NCBI RefSeq assembly: GCF_037023755.1
Contig: NZ_CP146100.1
Span: 3,379,501 to 3,443,500 of the forward strand
DNA from: Saccharopolyspora sp. SCSIO 74807
GTDB taxonomy: Bacteria > Actinomycetota > Actinomycetes > Mycobacteriales > Pseudonocardiaceae
Reading direction: 5' to 3'
DNA length: 64,000 nt
In this document: piece after piece, positions 53,198 to 62,511 of the stretch
Position numbering within the stretch: position 1 is the stretch's first letter
How the letters are laid out: every line of letters starts with the position of its first letter
The notes under the pieces: model-generated
What the model saw: only the letters and a program-made list of their open reading frames with translations
Told to the model about the DNA's origin: nothing
Databases searched by the model: none
Translations under genes and position numbers: made by a program

Positions 53198-53686
53198 ATG
53201 CGGTGCCCATTCTGCCGGGGCGATGACTCCCGGGTGATCGACTCGCGCGAGGTGGAGGAAGGGCAGGCGATCCGGCGCAGGCGCTCTTGCTCCGGTTGCG
53301 GTCGCCGGTTCACGACAGTGGAAGAACTAGTGCTGTCGGTGGTCAAGCGCTCTGGGGTTACCGAGCCGTTCAGCCGCGAAAAGGTCGTCCGGGGGGTGTT
53401 GCGCGCCTGCCAAGGGCGGCCGGTGCAGGAGGACGCGCTGCAGCAGCTCGCCCATCGGGTCGAGGACGCGGTCCGCTCGCGGGGCGTGTCGGAGTTGCCC
53501 AGCCACGAGGTGGGGTTGGCGATCCTGGGGCCGTTGCGCGAACTGGACGAGGTCGCGTACCTGCGGTTCGCCAGCGTCTACCGGGCCTTCTCCTCGGTAG
53601 CCGACTTCGAAAAGGAGATCGTCGATCTCCGCGCGGCCCGCGGCAGTGGGGACGGGGCGCGAACGGGGGAGAGCGGCAGTGGCTAA
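53198..53686 (+). CDS. nrdR: transcriptional repressor NrdR
   Basis: NrdR (162 residues) controls ribonucleotide reductase genes. The N-terminal zinc ribbon has Cys pairs in MRCPFC and SCSGCG; the ATP-cone domain (about 48-138) begins at [17 protein letters not shown]. The ATG at 53198 follows AAAGGGGG 8 bases upstream. The last 15 residues are Gly/Ser-rich. It precedes nrdJ by 121 bases and almost certainly shares a transcript with it. Confidence 0.96.
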   Translation: MRCPFCRGDDSRVIDSREVEEGQAIRRRRSCSGCGRRFTTVEELVLSVVKRSGVTEPFSREKVVRGVLRACQGRPVQEDALQQLAHRVEDAVRSRGVSELPSHEVGLAILGPLRELDEVAYLRFASVYRAFSSVADFEKEIVDLRAARGSGDGARTGESGSG

Positions 53687-53807
53687 ACCGAAGCGGCGAT
53701 CGGCGCGGCGTGGGCCGGCGAACGCGGGTGGGACGCGACCGACCCGGACGGGGAGACCGGACGGCGGCGGGAATGCACGAGCGAGCAACAGGGAAGAGGG
53801 ACAGGTC

Positions 53808-56639
53808 ATGACAGAGACCGTGGACGGCCCGGTCGGTGCAACGGGGGAGCCGGAGACAGGTGCCCACACCGAGGGCATCCGGGTGCAGCGGGTCTACACC
53901 ACCGAGGGGGTGCACCCCTACGACGAGGTTGCCTGGGAACGCCGCGACGTGGTGATGACCAACTGGCGGGACGGCTCGGTCAACTTCGAACAGCGCGGAG
54001 TCGAGTTCCCCGAGTTCTGGTCGCTGAACTCGGTCAACATCGTGACCAGCAAGTACTTCCGGGGGGCGCAGGGCACCGAGCAGCGTGAGCACAGCCTCAA
54101 GCAGCTCATCGACCGGGTCGTGAAGACGTACGTGCGCAGCGGCGTGCAGCACGGCTACTTCGCGACCGAGGTGGACGCGGAGATCTTCGAGCACGAGCTG
54201 ACCTGGATGCTGCTGCACCAGGTGTTCAGCTTCAACTCGCCGGTGTGGTTCAACGTGGGCACCAGCTCGCGCCAGCAGGTCTCGGCCTGCTTCATCCTGT
54301 CCGTCGACGACACGATGGAGTCGATCCTCGACTGGTACAAGGAAGAGGGCCTGATCTTCAAGGGCGGCTCGGGGGCCGGCCTGAACCTCTCCCGCATCCG
54401 TTCGTCCAAGGAGCTGCTGTCCTCCGGCGGCACCGCCTCCGGGCCGGTGTCGTTCATGCGCGGCGCGGACGCTTCCGCGGGCACGATCAAGTCCGGTGGG
54501 GCCACCCGGCGTGCGGCGAAGATGGTCATCCTGGACGTCGACCACCCCGACGTCGAGGAGTTCATCGAGACCAAGTCCAAGGAGGAGCACAAGATCCGGG
54601 CGCTGCGCGACGCCGGGTTCGACGTGGACCTCGGGGGCGCGGACATGTCCTCGGTGCAGTACCAGAACGCGAACAACTCGGTCCGGGTCACCGACGAGTT
54701 CATGCGTGCGGTGGAAAGCGACGGGCGGTTCGGGCTGCGTGCCCGCACCGACGGCTCGGTCGTCGAAGACGTCCGCAGTCGTGACGTGTTCCGCAAGATG
54801 GCGCACGCCGCGTGGGAGAGCGCCGACCCGGGCATCCAGTACGACGGCACGATCCAGGACTGGCACACCGCGCCCGAGAGCGGCCGGATCTCGGCGTCGA
54901 ACCCGTGCTCGGAGTACATGCACCTGGACAACTCCAGCTGCAACCTGGCTTCGCTGAACCTGATGAAGTTCTTGCGCGAGGACCTGACCTTCGACGCGGA
55001 GCTGTTCGAGAAGGCCGTCGAGTTCGTCATCACCGCGATGGACATCTCGATCGGTTTCGCGGACTTCCCGACCGAGTCGATCGGCGACACCACCCGCAAG
55101 TTCCGGCAGCTCGGCATCGGCTACGCGAACCTGGGCGCGCTGCTGATGGCCACCGGCCACGCCTACGACTCCGACGGCGGGCGAGCGCTGGCTGCGTCGA
55201 TCACCTCGTTGATGACCGGTACCGCCTACAAGCGTTCCGCGGAGCTGGCCGGTGCGGTCGGACCGTACGAGGGCTACGCGCGCAACGCGGAGGCGCACCA
55301 GCGGGTGATGCGCAAGCACGCGGCGGCCAACGACCTTGTACGCACCTACCACCAGAACGACGTGGCGGTGCACAAGCTGGCGACGAAGGTGTGGCAGGAC
55401 GGCCTGGCGATCGGCGCCCGGCACGGCTGGCGAAACGCCCAGGCGTCGCTGCTGGCTCCGACCGGCACGATCGGCCTGATGATGGACTGCGACACCACCG
55501 GGGTCGAGCCGGACCTGGCGCTGGTGAAGTTCAAGAAGCTGGTCGGCGGCGGCTCCATGCAGATCGTCAACCAGACGGTGCCGCGCGCGTTGAAGGCGCT
55601 GGGCTACCAGGAAGAGCAGATCGAGGCGATCGTCGAGTACATCGCCGAGCACGGCCACGTGATCGACGCCCCCGGGCTGCGCCCGGATCACTACGAGGTG
55701 TTCGACTGCGCCATGGGCCAGCGGGCGATCGCACCGATGGGGCACGTGCGGATGATGGCCGCGGTGCAGCCGTTCCTGTCCGGCGCCATCTCGAAGACGG
55801 TGAACATGCCGGAGCAGGCCAGCGTCGCCGATGTGGAGGAGATCTACTTCGAGGGCTGGCGGCTGGGCCTGAAGGCGCTGGCGATCTACCGGGACAACTG
55901 CAAGGTCGGCCAGCCCCTCTCGGCGGGCAAGGGCGAGCAGGGCGAGTCGGACAAGGCCGTCGAGAAGCAGATCGAGTACCGCCCGGTCCGCAAGCGGCTG
56001 CCGAAGAAGCGTCCGAGCCAGACCGTGTCGTTCACCGTCGGCGGTGCCGAGGGCTACCTGCACGCCGGGTCCTACCCGGACGACGGGCTCGGCGAGATCT
56101 TCGTCAAGCTCGGCAAGCAGGGCTCCACGTTGTCCGGCGTGATGGACGCCTTCTCGATGTCGATCTCGGTGGGTCTGCAGTACGGCATCCCGCTGGAGTT
56201 CTACATCTCGAAGTTCCAGAACCTGCGCTTCGAGCCGGCGGGCATGACCGATGACCCGGACGTGCGGATGGCCAGCAGCGTGCTGGACTACCTGTTCCGC
56301 AGGCTGGCGCTGGACTACCTGCCGTACGAGAAGCGGGCGCAGCTGGGCATCTTCACCAACGAGGAGCGCACGGCGCAGACTTCGGACTACGACTCGGAGC
56401 CGGGCGGTGGTTCGGTCGACCTGGACACGATGCGTTCCACCGTCGACTACCCGGCGGCGCAGGCGCAGGAACCCGCGCAGGAGGACGACCACCGCGCGGG
56501 CAGCTCGACCGAGCTGCTGGAGTTGCGCTTGGGCAAGGCCGCTGATGCGCCGCTGTGCATGACCTGCGGCACGAAGATGCGCCCGTCCGGGTCCTGCTAC
56601 CTGTGCGAGGGCTGCGGCTCCACCTCCGGCTGCAGCTGA
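53808..56639 (+). CDS. nrdJ: vitamin B12-dependent ribonucleotide reductase (class II)
   Basis: NrdJ (943 residues) reduces ribonucleotides using adenosylcobalamin to make the radical. Length and layout fit the family. The active-site NPCSEYMHLDNSSCNLASLNL segment (about residues 364-384) has the catalytic cysteines; the C-terminus has a CMTCGTKM...CYLCEGCG zinc-ribbon and redox Cys motif. The ATG at 53808 follows AGAGGGACAGG; a longer frame from nrdR is basic and less conserved. No cobalamin riboswitch is seen upstream. A 14-base-pair terminator follows. Confidence 0.97.
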   Translation: MTETVDGPVGATGEPETGAHTEGIRVQRVYTTEGVHPYDEVAWERRDVVMTNWRDGSVNFEQRGVEFPEFWSLNSVNIVTSKYFRGAQGTEQREHSLKQLIDRVVKTYVRSGVQHGYFATEVDAEIFEHELTWMLLHQVFSFNSPVWFNVGTSSRQQVSACFILSVDDTMESILDWYKEEGLIFKGGSGAGLNLSRIRSSKELLSSGGTASGPVSFMRGADASAGTIKSGGATRRAAKMVILDVDHPDVEEFIETKSKEEHKIRALRDAGFDVDLGGADMSSVQYQNANNSVRVTDEFMRAVESDGRFGLRARTDGSVVEDVRSRDVFRKMAHAAWESADPGIQYDGTIQDWHTAPESGRISASNPCSEYMHLDNSSCNLASLNLMKFLREDLTFDAELFEKAVEFVITAMDISIGFADFPTESIGDTTRKFRQLGIGYANLGALLMATGHAYDSDGGRALAASITSLMTGTAYKRSAELAGAVGPYEGYARNAEAHQRVMRKHAAANDLVRTYHQNDVAVHKLATKVWQDGLAIGARHGWRNAQASLLAPTGTIGLMMDCDTTGVEPDLALVKFKKLVGGGSMQIVNQTVPRALKALGYQEEQIEAIVEYIAEHGHVIDAPGLRPDHYEVFDCAMGQRAIAPMGHVRMMAAVQPFLSGAISKTVNMPEQASVADVEEIYFEGWRLGLKALAIYRDNCKVGQPLSAGKGEQGESDKAVEKQIEYRPVRKRLPKKRPSQTVSFTVGGAEGYLHAGSYPDDGLGEIFVKLGKQGSTLSGVMDAFSMSISVGLQYGIPLEFYISKFQNLRFEPAGMTDDPDVRMASSVLDYLFRRLALDYLPYEKRAQLGIFTNEERTAQTSDYDSEPGGGSVDLDTMRSTVDYPAAQAQEPAQEDDHRAGSSTELLELRLGKAADAPLCMTCGTKMRPSGSCYLCEGCGSTSGCS

Positions 56640-56701
56640 GGCCGGAATCGCAGCGTCCAACGCGAGATCGAGCACCGGCGCCGATACGTCCCGGTGCTGA
56701 T

Positions 56702-56732
56702 GGGGGAGTCGGCCGTCGCGGCCGACTCCCCC
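56702..56732 (+). terminator. strong terminator of nrdR-nrdJ
   Basis: GGGGGAGTCGGCCG at 56702-56715 pairs perfectly with CGGCCGACTCCCCC at 56719-56732 across a TCG loop, followed by TT. A short direct repeat GCGCGTTTCGGC (56735 and 56752) follows. The rest of the gap to 56896 has no gene. Confidence 0.88.
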
Positions 56733-56896
56733 TTGCGCGTTTCGGCCCGTCGCGCGTTTCGGCATGATCAGCAGTCCGTGCAACAGCGCCGAGTGATCGG
56801 CATCGGCTGTTCGGGTGTAGTTCAGCTGTTCGCTCGCTGTCGGCCGTCGTCCTGCGATCTGCTGGTGCGCCGGTGTTCCGGTGTCGGGAGGGCGGA

Positions 56897-59800
56897 TTGC
56901 GGTCTTTCGCAGTGGTGCTGTCGGGAGTCGTGCTGGCCGGTGGGCTCAGCGTGCCGAACGCTTCGGCCGCGGTGCCGACTCCGCCGGTGGAGGACGGTCC
57001 TGCCGCCTCGGTGCTGGAGAAGGGCCCGGTCAGCGTCCGCGCCGGCGGCCGAGATCGGTCCGAGGGAGTCGAGACGGCGCGCAACACCTCACCGGTAGCG
57101 CCCGGGCTGAGCCTGACGGAGTTCGAGCGCTATGGGCCGGACGGCTGGCTGCGCGGCGACGTGCTGACGGCCGAGCTCTCCGAACCCGGCTTGCGTCCCG
57201 AGTACTTGAGCCCTGGTAGTGCTTCGATGCGCAGCCCGCTGACCGAGCAAGCCGCGCGTTCGGGCGCTGTTGCCGGCGTCAACGGCGACTTCTTCGACAT
57301 CGACGCCTCCGGTGCGCCGCTGGGTCCCGCCATGTCCGATGGTGAGCTGCTCAGCGCCCCGGAGGCCGGGAACAACGACGTCGCCGCAGTCGGCGGGCGG
57401 CAGCGCGCGGGGCGGCTGATGCAGCTCTTCCTCGAGGCGCAGCTGACTCGCGCAGACGGTGGGCGCACGCGGGTGACCGACTTGAACGTCCCGAAGGTCT
57501 CCGACGACGGCATTGCGCTGTACACGCCGCGTTGGGGCGACGCATCCCGCCGGTCCGCTGTGGACGGAGCGCACCGGGTGACCGAGGTGGAGGTCGCAGG
57601 TGACCAGGTCACGCGGGTTAGCCCTGCCCCGGCCGAAGGGCCGGTACCGCGCGGTTCGGTCCGTCTGCTCGGGGTGGGAGCCGGCGCCGATCAACTGGCG
57701 ACCGTGCGCGTCGGCGAACGGGTGGGCGTGCACTACCGGCCCCGCACGTCGGGTGATGAACCGGATGTCGCCGTGGGCGGCAACAAGGTTCTGCTGCGCG
57801 ACGGCGCGGTGCAGCAGGTCGACGACACCGCGCTGCACCCGCGGACCGCGGCCGGGTTCTCGGCCGATGGACAACGGATGTGGCTGGTCACGATCGATGG
57901 TCGGCAGGCCGCCAGCCGCGGGATGACCGAACTCGAACTCGCCGAGCAGTTGCGACGGCTCGGCGCGGACGACGCCATCAACCTGGATGGCGGGGGTTCG
58001 TCGACGCTGTTGGCGCGCCCGGAGGGCGGCAGCGCTCCGGGCGTTCGCAACTCGCCGTCGGAGGGCGAGTTGCGCCCGGTGCCCAATGGGCTCGGCTTCT
58101 CGACAGCACCCGGAAGCGGCCGGTTGCGCGGTTTCCGCGTGGAGCCCGGTGGTGGGCGGGTGTTGTCCGGGTTGACCCGTCGCTTCGCTGCGCACGGGCA
58201 CGACGAAACCGGTGCGCCGGTTCCCGCTGGTCCGGAGTGGTCGGTGACTCCGGGAAGAGGGCGGATCGACAACGGTGTCCTGCGGGGTGGGCTGCCCGGA
58301 ACCGCGGAGGTGACCGCGCACAGTGCAGCCGCCTCCGGGTCCGCCGAATTGACGGTGTTGGGCCCGCCCGTGCGGCTGTCTCCGAGCGTCGGGCGTGTCC
58401 GGCTGGCCGGGGAAGGTGCTCGCGACCGGTTCCAGATTCTCGGGCACGATGCGGACGGCTTCGGAACGTGGGTGGAACCCGCCGACGTGCACCTCGAATA
58501 CGACTCGAATGCGGTGCGGATCGAGCCGGACCGGGACGGTTTCGCGGTGACTGCGCTGTCACCTTCGGCTTCTGCGGTGGTGACCGCGCGCGTCGGCGAC
58601 AAGGTGACCCACTTGGGCGTGACGACGGGTGCGCAACCCCAGTCGCTGTCCACTATGGACGATGTCGGTGGGTGGCGGCCGAGCGGGTTCCCGCAGCCGG
58701 TAGGTGCTTCGCTGACGCAAGGCGAAGGCCGGGCGGGCACTCCTGGGCTGGCGTTGGACTACTCGCTGACCGGCAGTACCTCGACCAGGGCCGCCTACGT
58801 CAACGCCGAGCCGGCCTTGCCGCTGCCGGACGGCACGCAGCAGGTCGGCGTGTGGGTCAACGGTGACGGCCGGGGTGCGCGGCTGCGTGGCACGCTGCTC
58901 GATCCTGCGGGCGTTGCGACCACGGTGGACCTGGCGGAGAAGGTCGACTGGACCGGTTGGCGGTACGTGCAGGCGCCGATTCCGGCCGGCGCGTCCGGAC
59001 CGCTGCGCTTGCAGCGCTTGTACGCGGTCGAGACGGACGGCGCCCGGCAGTACGGTGGGCGGTTGGTCTTCGACGACCTGACCGCTTCGGTCGCGCCCGA
59101 AGTGGACGTTCCGGTCACTCCCCAGCCGCAGGATCGTTCCGTCGTGCAGGACGGGACGTTGCGGCCGGCTCCGGGCGCTGTCCGGATCGCCGTGGTCAGC
59201 GATGCCCAGTTCACCGCGGACGACCCGGCGGGCCCGCTGGTCGAGCAGGCTCGCCGCGCGTTGCGGGAGGCGGTGGCGACTCGGCCGGATGCGCTGGTCA
59301 TCAACGGTGACTTCGTCGATCGGGGCACTGCTGCCGACTTCGACCTGGCGCGGCGGCTCATCGACTCCGAGGTCGGTGATCGTGTCCCGTGGTTCTACGT
59401 GCCGGGCAACCACGAAGCGAACGGACCGGGCGATCTGCGCGAGTTCACCGCGGAATTCGGGGCACCGCAGCGGGTTGCCGACGTCGCCGGGACTCGGATG
59501 GTGTCGCTGGATTCCTCCTCCGGCGCGCTGCTCGGCGGCGGCTTCGAGCAAGTGCGGATGCTGCGTGCTGCGCTCGACCAAGCGCGGCGAGATCCACGGA
59601 TTCGTTCGGTGGCGGTGTTTCTGCATCATCCGTTGGACGACCCGGGTGCCGGTGACGCTTCGCGGCTCGCGGACCCGAAGGAAGCTGCGCTGCTGAACCG
59701 CTGGCTCGCCGATTTCGAAGGTTCCTCCGGGAAATCGGCGGCATTGGTCGCCGCGCACGCAGGTACCTTCCATTCGTCCACAGTGGATGGCGTGTCGCTG

Positions 59801-60214
59801 GAAGTGAACGGAAATTCCGGCAAAGCCCCGGCGACCGCACCCGAGTCGGGCGGCTTCACCGGTTGGAGTCTGTTGCGAACGGGACCGCGCGGTGTGCGAT
59901 GGGAAACGAAGCCGAACGTGGACCGGCTTGAGCTCGCTGCGCCCGCGAACGTCGAGGTCGGTGCTTCGGTGCCCACAACGGCCGAACTTTTCCAAGGTGA
60001 TCGGGCCGTTCCGGTGCGGTACCCGGTGAGCGCCGATTGGCAGGGTAGCCCGGAAGTGTTCATCGGGCCGCCGGAGCAGGCATTTCCTGGAGCCGTGGCG
60101 GCGTTCGACCCGGACTCGGGACGGCTCACCGGGCTCCGGCCGGGACGTGGTGCACTCAGCGTGCACGTCAACGGGGCTAGGCAGGTAGCCGGATTCACTG
60201 TCACCCGTCGGTGA
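56897..60214 (+). CDS. secreted phosphodiester glycosidase - metallophosphoesterase fusion
   Basis: The 1,105-residue protein has a Sec signal (RSFAVVLSGVVLAGGLSVPNASA), a phosphodiester-glycosidase (NAGPA) domain from about residue 90 to 390 (GVNGDFFDIDASG near 126 and NLDGGGSSTLL near 360), Ig-like and jelly-roll-like modules (400-720), and a calcineurin-type phosphoesterase (about 755-960). In this last domain SDAQF (765), NGDFVD (801), GNHE (835), LHHPLD (908) and AHAG (952) give the metal sites; Gln replaces the His of the first motif. A C-terminal domain follows. It may act on wall teichoic-acid-like or sugar-phosphate polymers. TTG at 56897 follows GGGAGGG; a GTG at 56873 is an alternative. 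Confidence 0.85.
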   Translation: MRSFAVVLSGVVLAGGLSVPNASAAVPTPPVEDGPAASVLEKGPVSVRAGGRDRSEGVETARNTSPVAPGLSLTEFERYGPDGWLRGDVLTAELSEPGLRPEYLSPGSASMRSPLTEQAARSGAVAGVNGDFFDIDASGAPLGPAMSDGELLSAPEAGNNDVAAVGGRQRAGRLMQLFLEAQLTRADGGRTRVTDLNVPKVSDDGIALYTPRWGDASRRSAVDGAHRVTEVEVAGDQVTRVSPAPAEGPVPRGSVRLLGVGAGADQLATVRVGERVGVHYRPRTSGDEPDVAVGGNKVLLRDGAVQQVDDTALHPRTAAGFSADGQRMWLVTIDGRQAASRGMTELELAEQLRRLGADDAINLDGGGSSTLLARPEGGSAPGVRNSPSEGELRPVPNGLGFSTAPGSGRLRGFRVEPGGGRVLSGLTRRFAAHGHDETGAPVPAGPEWSVTPGRGRIDNGVLRGGLPGTAEVTAHSAAASGSAELTVLGPPVRLSPSVGRVRLAGEGARDRFQILGHDADGFGTWVEPADVHLEYDSNAVRIEPDRDGFAVTALSPSASAVVTARVGDKVTHLGVTTGAQPQSLSTMDDVGGWRPSGFPQPVGASLTQGEGRAGTPGLALDYSLTGSTSTRAAYVNAEPALPLPDGTQQVGVWVNGDGRGARLRGTLLDPAGVATTVDLAEKVDWTGWRYVQAPIPAGASGPLRLQRLYAVETDGARQYGGRLVFDDLTASVAPEVDVPVTPQPQDRSVVQDGTLRPAPGAVRIAVVSDAQFTADDPAGPLVEQARRALREAVATRPDALVINGDFVDRGTAADFDLARRLIDSEVGDRVPWFYVPGNHEANGPGDLREFTAEFGAPQRVADVAGTRMVSLDSSSGALLGGGFEQVRMLRAALDQARRDPRIRSVAVFLHHPLDDPGAGDASRLADPKEAALLNRWLADFEGSSGKSAALVAAHAGTFHSSTVDGVSLEVNGNSGKAPATAPESGGFTGWSLLRTGPRGVRWETKPNVDRLELAAPANVEVGASVPTTAELFQGDRAVPVRYPVSADWQGSPEVFIGPPEQAFPGAVAAFDPDSGRLTGLRPGRGALSVHVNGARQVAGFTVTRR

Positions 60215-60319
60215 GTTTTCCGTTCTTGTTCGGCGATTCCGTCCACAGGGTCTCGATCCATCCACAGATCTCGGAATCGACCCTGCGCCGCATCCAGTTC
60301 GGGCACCGATGTTCTGGGC

Positions 60320-61417
60320 ATGACCACTTCAACGCATTCCGTTCGGCTCGGCGACCCCGCGGACGTGCTGGCCGCCGTGCCGCACCTGCTCGGTTTCACC
60401 CCTTCCCAGTCGCTGGTGCTGGTAGCGCTGCACGAAACGAGCGACACCTCGGCCGCCTGCGGCGTCACGCTGCGAATCGACCTGCCGGAATCGGAGAACC
60501 ACTCCGCGCTGGCCGAATACTTGGTGAAAGGGCCGTTGGCCAGGCAGGACGCGACCGCGGTCCTGCTGGTGATCGTCGGTACCGACGGCCGGGAACCGGA
60601 CGACGCGGACGGGCAACCGGGAGCCTCGCCGCCGACGGATCACGCGGCGGGCGAGGCCGGGTCGCTGCCGTACAGCGGCCTGGCCGGGGTCCTGGCAGGA
60701 GCCTTCCGCGAGGCCGGGTTCTCGATCTGGCACCTGCTGTGGACGCCGCGGTTGCGGGCGGGCGGATCGTGGCAGTGCTACGACGACCCGACCTGCGGCG
60801 GCAAGATTCCCGACCCGAAAAGCTCGGCCATGGGCGCTGCGCTGGCCGCGTCCGGCGCGGTCACGTTCGAGAGCAGAAGCGAGTTGGAGCGGCTCGTCGC
60901 GCCGGAATCCGAGGAGTTGTCGGCGCGCTGGTCGGCGAAGCTCAACGAGCTGATCGAGGAATCCGCGCGGGAACCCGCCGGAGCTCGCAAGGACGTCGAG
61001 CTCGTACTCGGCGCGGTCGCCCGCACAGCGGCGAACGAGGCACTCACCGAGCTTGATCAGCTCCGGGTGCTGCTGGCGTTGTCCGACAGCCGCGTCCGCG
61101 ACCTGTGCTTGAGCGCGGCGCTCGGGGACAACGCGATGGCCGCCGAGCAGCTCTGGCTGACCTTGGTGCGCAAAGCTCCCGCTCCCGAGGTCGCGGAGGT
61201 GGCCGCCATGCTGGCCTTCTCGGCGTACCTGCGCGGGGAGGGCGCGCTTGCCGGTGTCGCGCTGGAACGCATCGAGTCCTGCAGGCCTGAGCACCCGTTG
61301 GGTTGCTTGCTGCGGGGTGCGTTGGACGCCGGGGTGCCGCCGAAGCACTTGGAGTCGCTCACCCGGGACGCTATCCAGGACGCCAAGCTCACGATCGACG
61401 AGGACGAACTCTCATGA
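60320..61417 (+). CDS. DUF4192 protein
   Basis: The 365-residue protein starts with VRLGDPADVLAAVPHLLGFTPSQSLVLVAL, the DUF4192 signature. DUF4192 members are widespread in actinobacteria and of unknown function. The C-terminal half is helical (TPR-like AMAAEQLWLTL... and AAMLAFSAYLRGEGALAGVALERI). No signal or span is seen, so it is cytoplasmic. The ATG at 60320 lacks a ribosome site and may be leaderless. It is convergent with galE. Confidence 0.87.
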   Translation: MTTSTHSVRLGDPADVLAAVPHLLGFTPSQSLVLVALHETSDTSAACGVTLRIDLPESENHSALAEYLVKGPLARQDATAVLLVIVGTDGREPDDADGQPGASPPTDHAAGEAGSLPYSGLAGVLAGAFREAGFSIWHLLWTPRLRAGGSWQCYDDPTCGGKIPDPKSSAMGAALAASGAVTFESRSELERLVAPESEELSARWSAKLNELIEESAREPAGARKDVELVLGAVARTAANEALTELDQLRVLLALSDSRVRDLCLSAALGDNAMAAEQLWLTLVRKAPAPEVAEVAAMLAFSAYLRGEGALAGVALERIESCRPEHPLGCLLRGALDAGVPPKHLESLTRDAIQDAKLTIDEDELS

Positions 61418-61479
61418 GCCGCTACCACCACGGCGGCGTCGGGTGCCGGCCCGACCGAGCCGGGATCGGGCCGATCCGC

Positions 61480-62442
61480 TCAGCCCGCGTTCCGACCGCG
61501 GGCGAACTCCCACGCGTCCCGCACGATCACGCCCAGATCCGCGTGCTTCGGCTGCCAGGAGAGTTCGCTGCGGGCGCGGTCGCTGGAAGCCACCAGCGTC
61601 GCGGGATCACCCGCCCGGCGCGGCGCCACCGCCGCCGGGATCGGGTGGCCGGTCACCTCCCGGCAGGTCTCGACCACCTGCTGCACCGAGAAGCCCGTCC
61701 CGTTGCCCAGGTTGTAGACCCGGTGCTCTCCCGGGCGGGTGTGCTCCAGCGCGAGCAGGTGCGCGTCGGCCAGGTCGGTGACGTGGATGTAGTCGCGGAC
61801 GCAGGTGCCGTCCTCGGTCGGCCAGTCGTCGCCGAACATCTGGACCTGCTCGCGCAGGCCGAGCGCGACCTGCAGCACGATGGGAATCAGGTGCGTCTCG
61901 GTGGTGTGCCGCTCGCCGAACGCGCCATGGGCGCCTGCGACGTTGAAGTAGCGCAGGCTCGTCGCGCCCAGCCCGTGCGCGGTGGCGTACGAGCTGATGG
62001 CGTGGTCGATCGCCAGTTTCGTCGCCCCGTAGGTATTCGTGGGACGGGTCGGCGCGTCCTCCGGGATCGGCACGCTTTCCGGCTCGCCGTAGGTCGCAGC
62101 GGTGGAGGAGAAAACCAGCCGCGGAGTGCCGTGTTCGCGGATCGCTTCCAGCAGTCGCAACGAGGTGACCACGTTGCCCTGCCAGTACTTGTCCGGATCC
62201 TGCATCGACTCGCCGACCAGCGACTTCGCCGCGAAGTGCAGAACCCCGTCGTAGCCGTCGGCGAGCAGCTGCCCGGCGGTGTCGGCGAGGTCGGCCTGCA
62301 CGAACTCGGCGCCGGCGGGCACCGCGTCCGCGTGCCCGGTGGAGAGGTCGTCCACCACGGTCACGTCGTGGCCGTTCTCCAGCAGCCGGGCGGCGCACAC
62401 GCTGCCTACGTATCCCGCACCACCGGTGACGAGGAGCTTCAC
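61480..62442 (-). CDS. galE: UDP-glucose 4-epimerase
   Basis: GalE (320 residues) interconverts UDP-glucose and UDP-galactose. It is an SDR with NAD motif TGGAGYVG, catalytic SS-TAA-TYG and YGATK (YxxxK), and the LRYFNVAGA segment. GTG at 62442 starts it, after AAAGG. It follows galK on the same strand after 69 bases that contain a hairpin. Together they give the last and first steps of Leloir galactose use; galT is not in the window. Confidence 0.95.
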   Translation of the reverse strand: MKLLVTGGAGYVGSVCAARLLENGHDVTVVDDLSTGHADAVPAGAEFVQADLADTAGQLLADGYDGVLHFAAKSLVGESMQDPDKYWQGNVVTSLRLLEAIREHGTPRLVFSSTAATYGEPESVPIPEDAPTRPTNTYGATKLAIDHAISSYATAHGLGATSLRYFNVAGAHGAFGERHTTETHLIPIVLQVALGLREQVQMFGDDWPTEDGTCVRDYIHVTDLADAHLLALEHTRPGEHRVYNLGNGTGFSVQQVVETCREVTGHPIPAAVAPRRAGDPATLVASSDRARSELSWQPKHADLGVIVRDAWEFARGRNAG

Positions 62443-62473
62443 GGGGTTTCTGCCTTTCCGACGAAGGTGAACT

Positions 62474-62494
62474 CGCCCCGCCTGCCGCGGGGCG
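62474..62494 (-). terminator. hairpin between galK and galE
   Basis: CGCCCCGC at 62474-62481 pairs with GCGGGGCG at 62487-62494 around 5 bases, 18 bases after the galK stop. It may reduce transcription into galE or stabilise the galK message. Confidence 0.45.
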
Positions 62495-62511
62495 GGCGGG
62501 AGCGGGCGAGG

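Noticed and set aside
53370-56783. Long open frame antisense to nrdJ
   Set aside because: It is a shadow of the strongly conserved nrdJ gene and has no domain or start signal.
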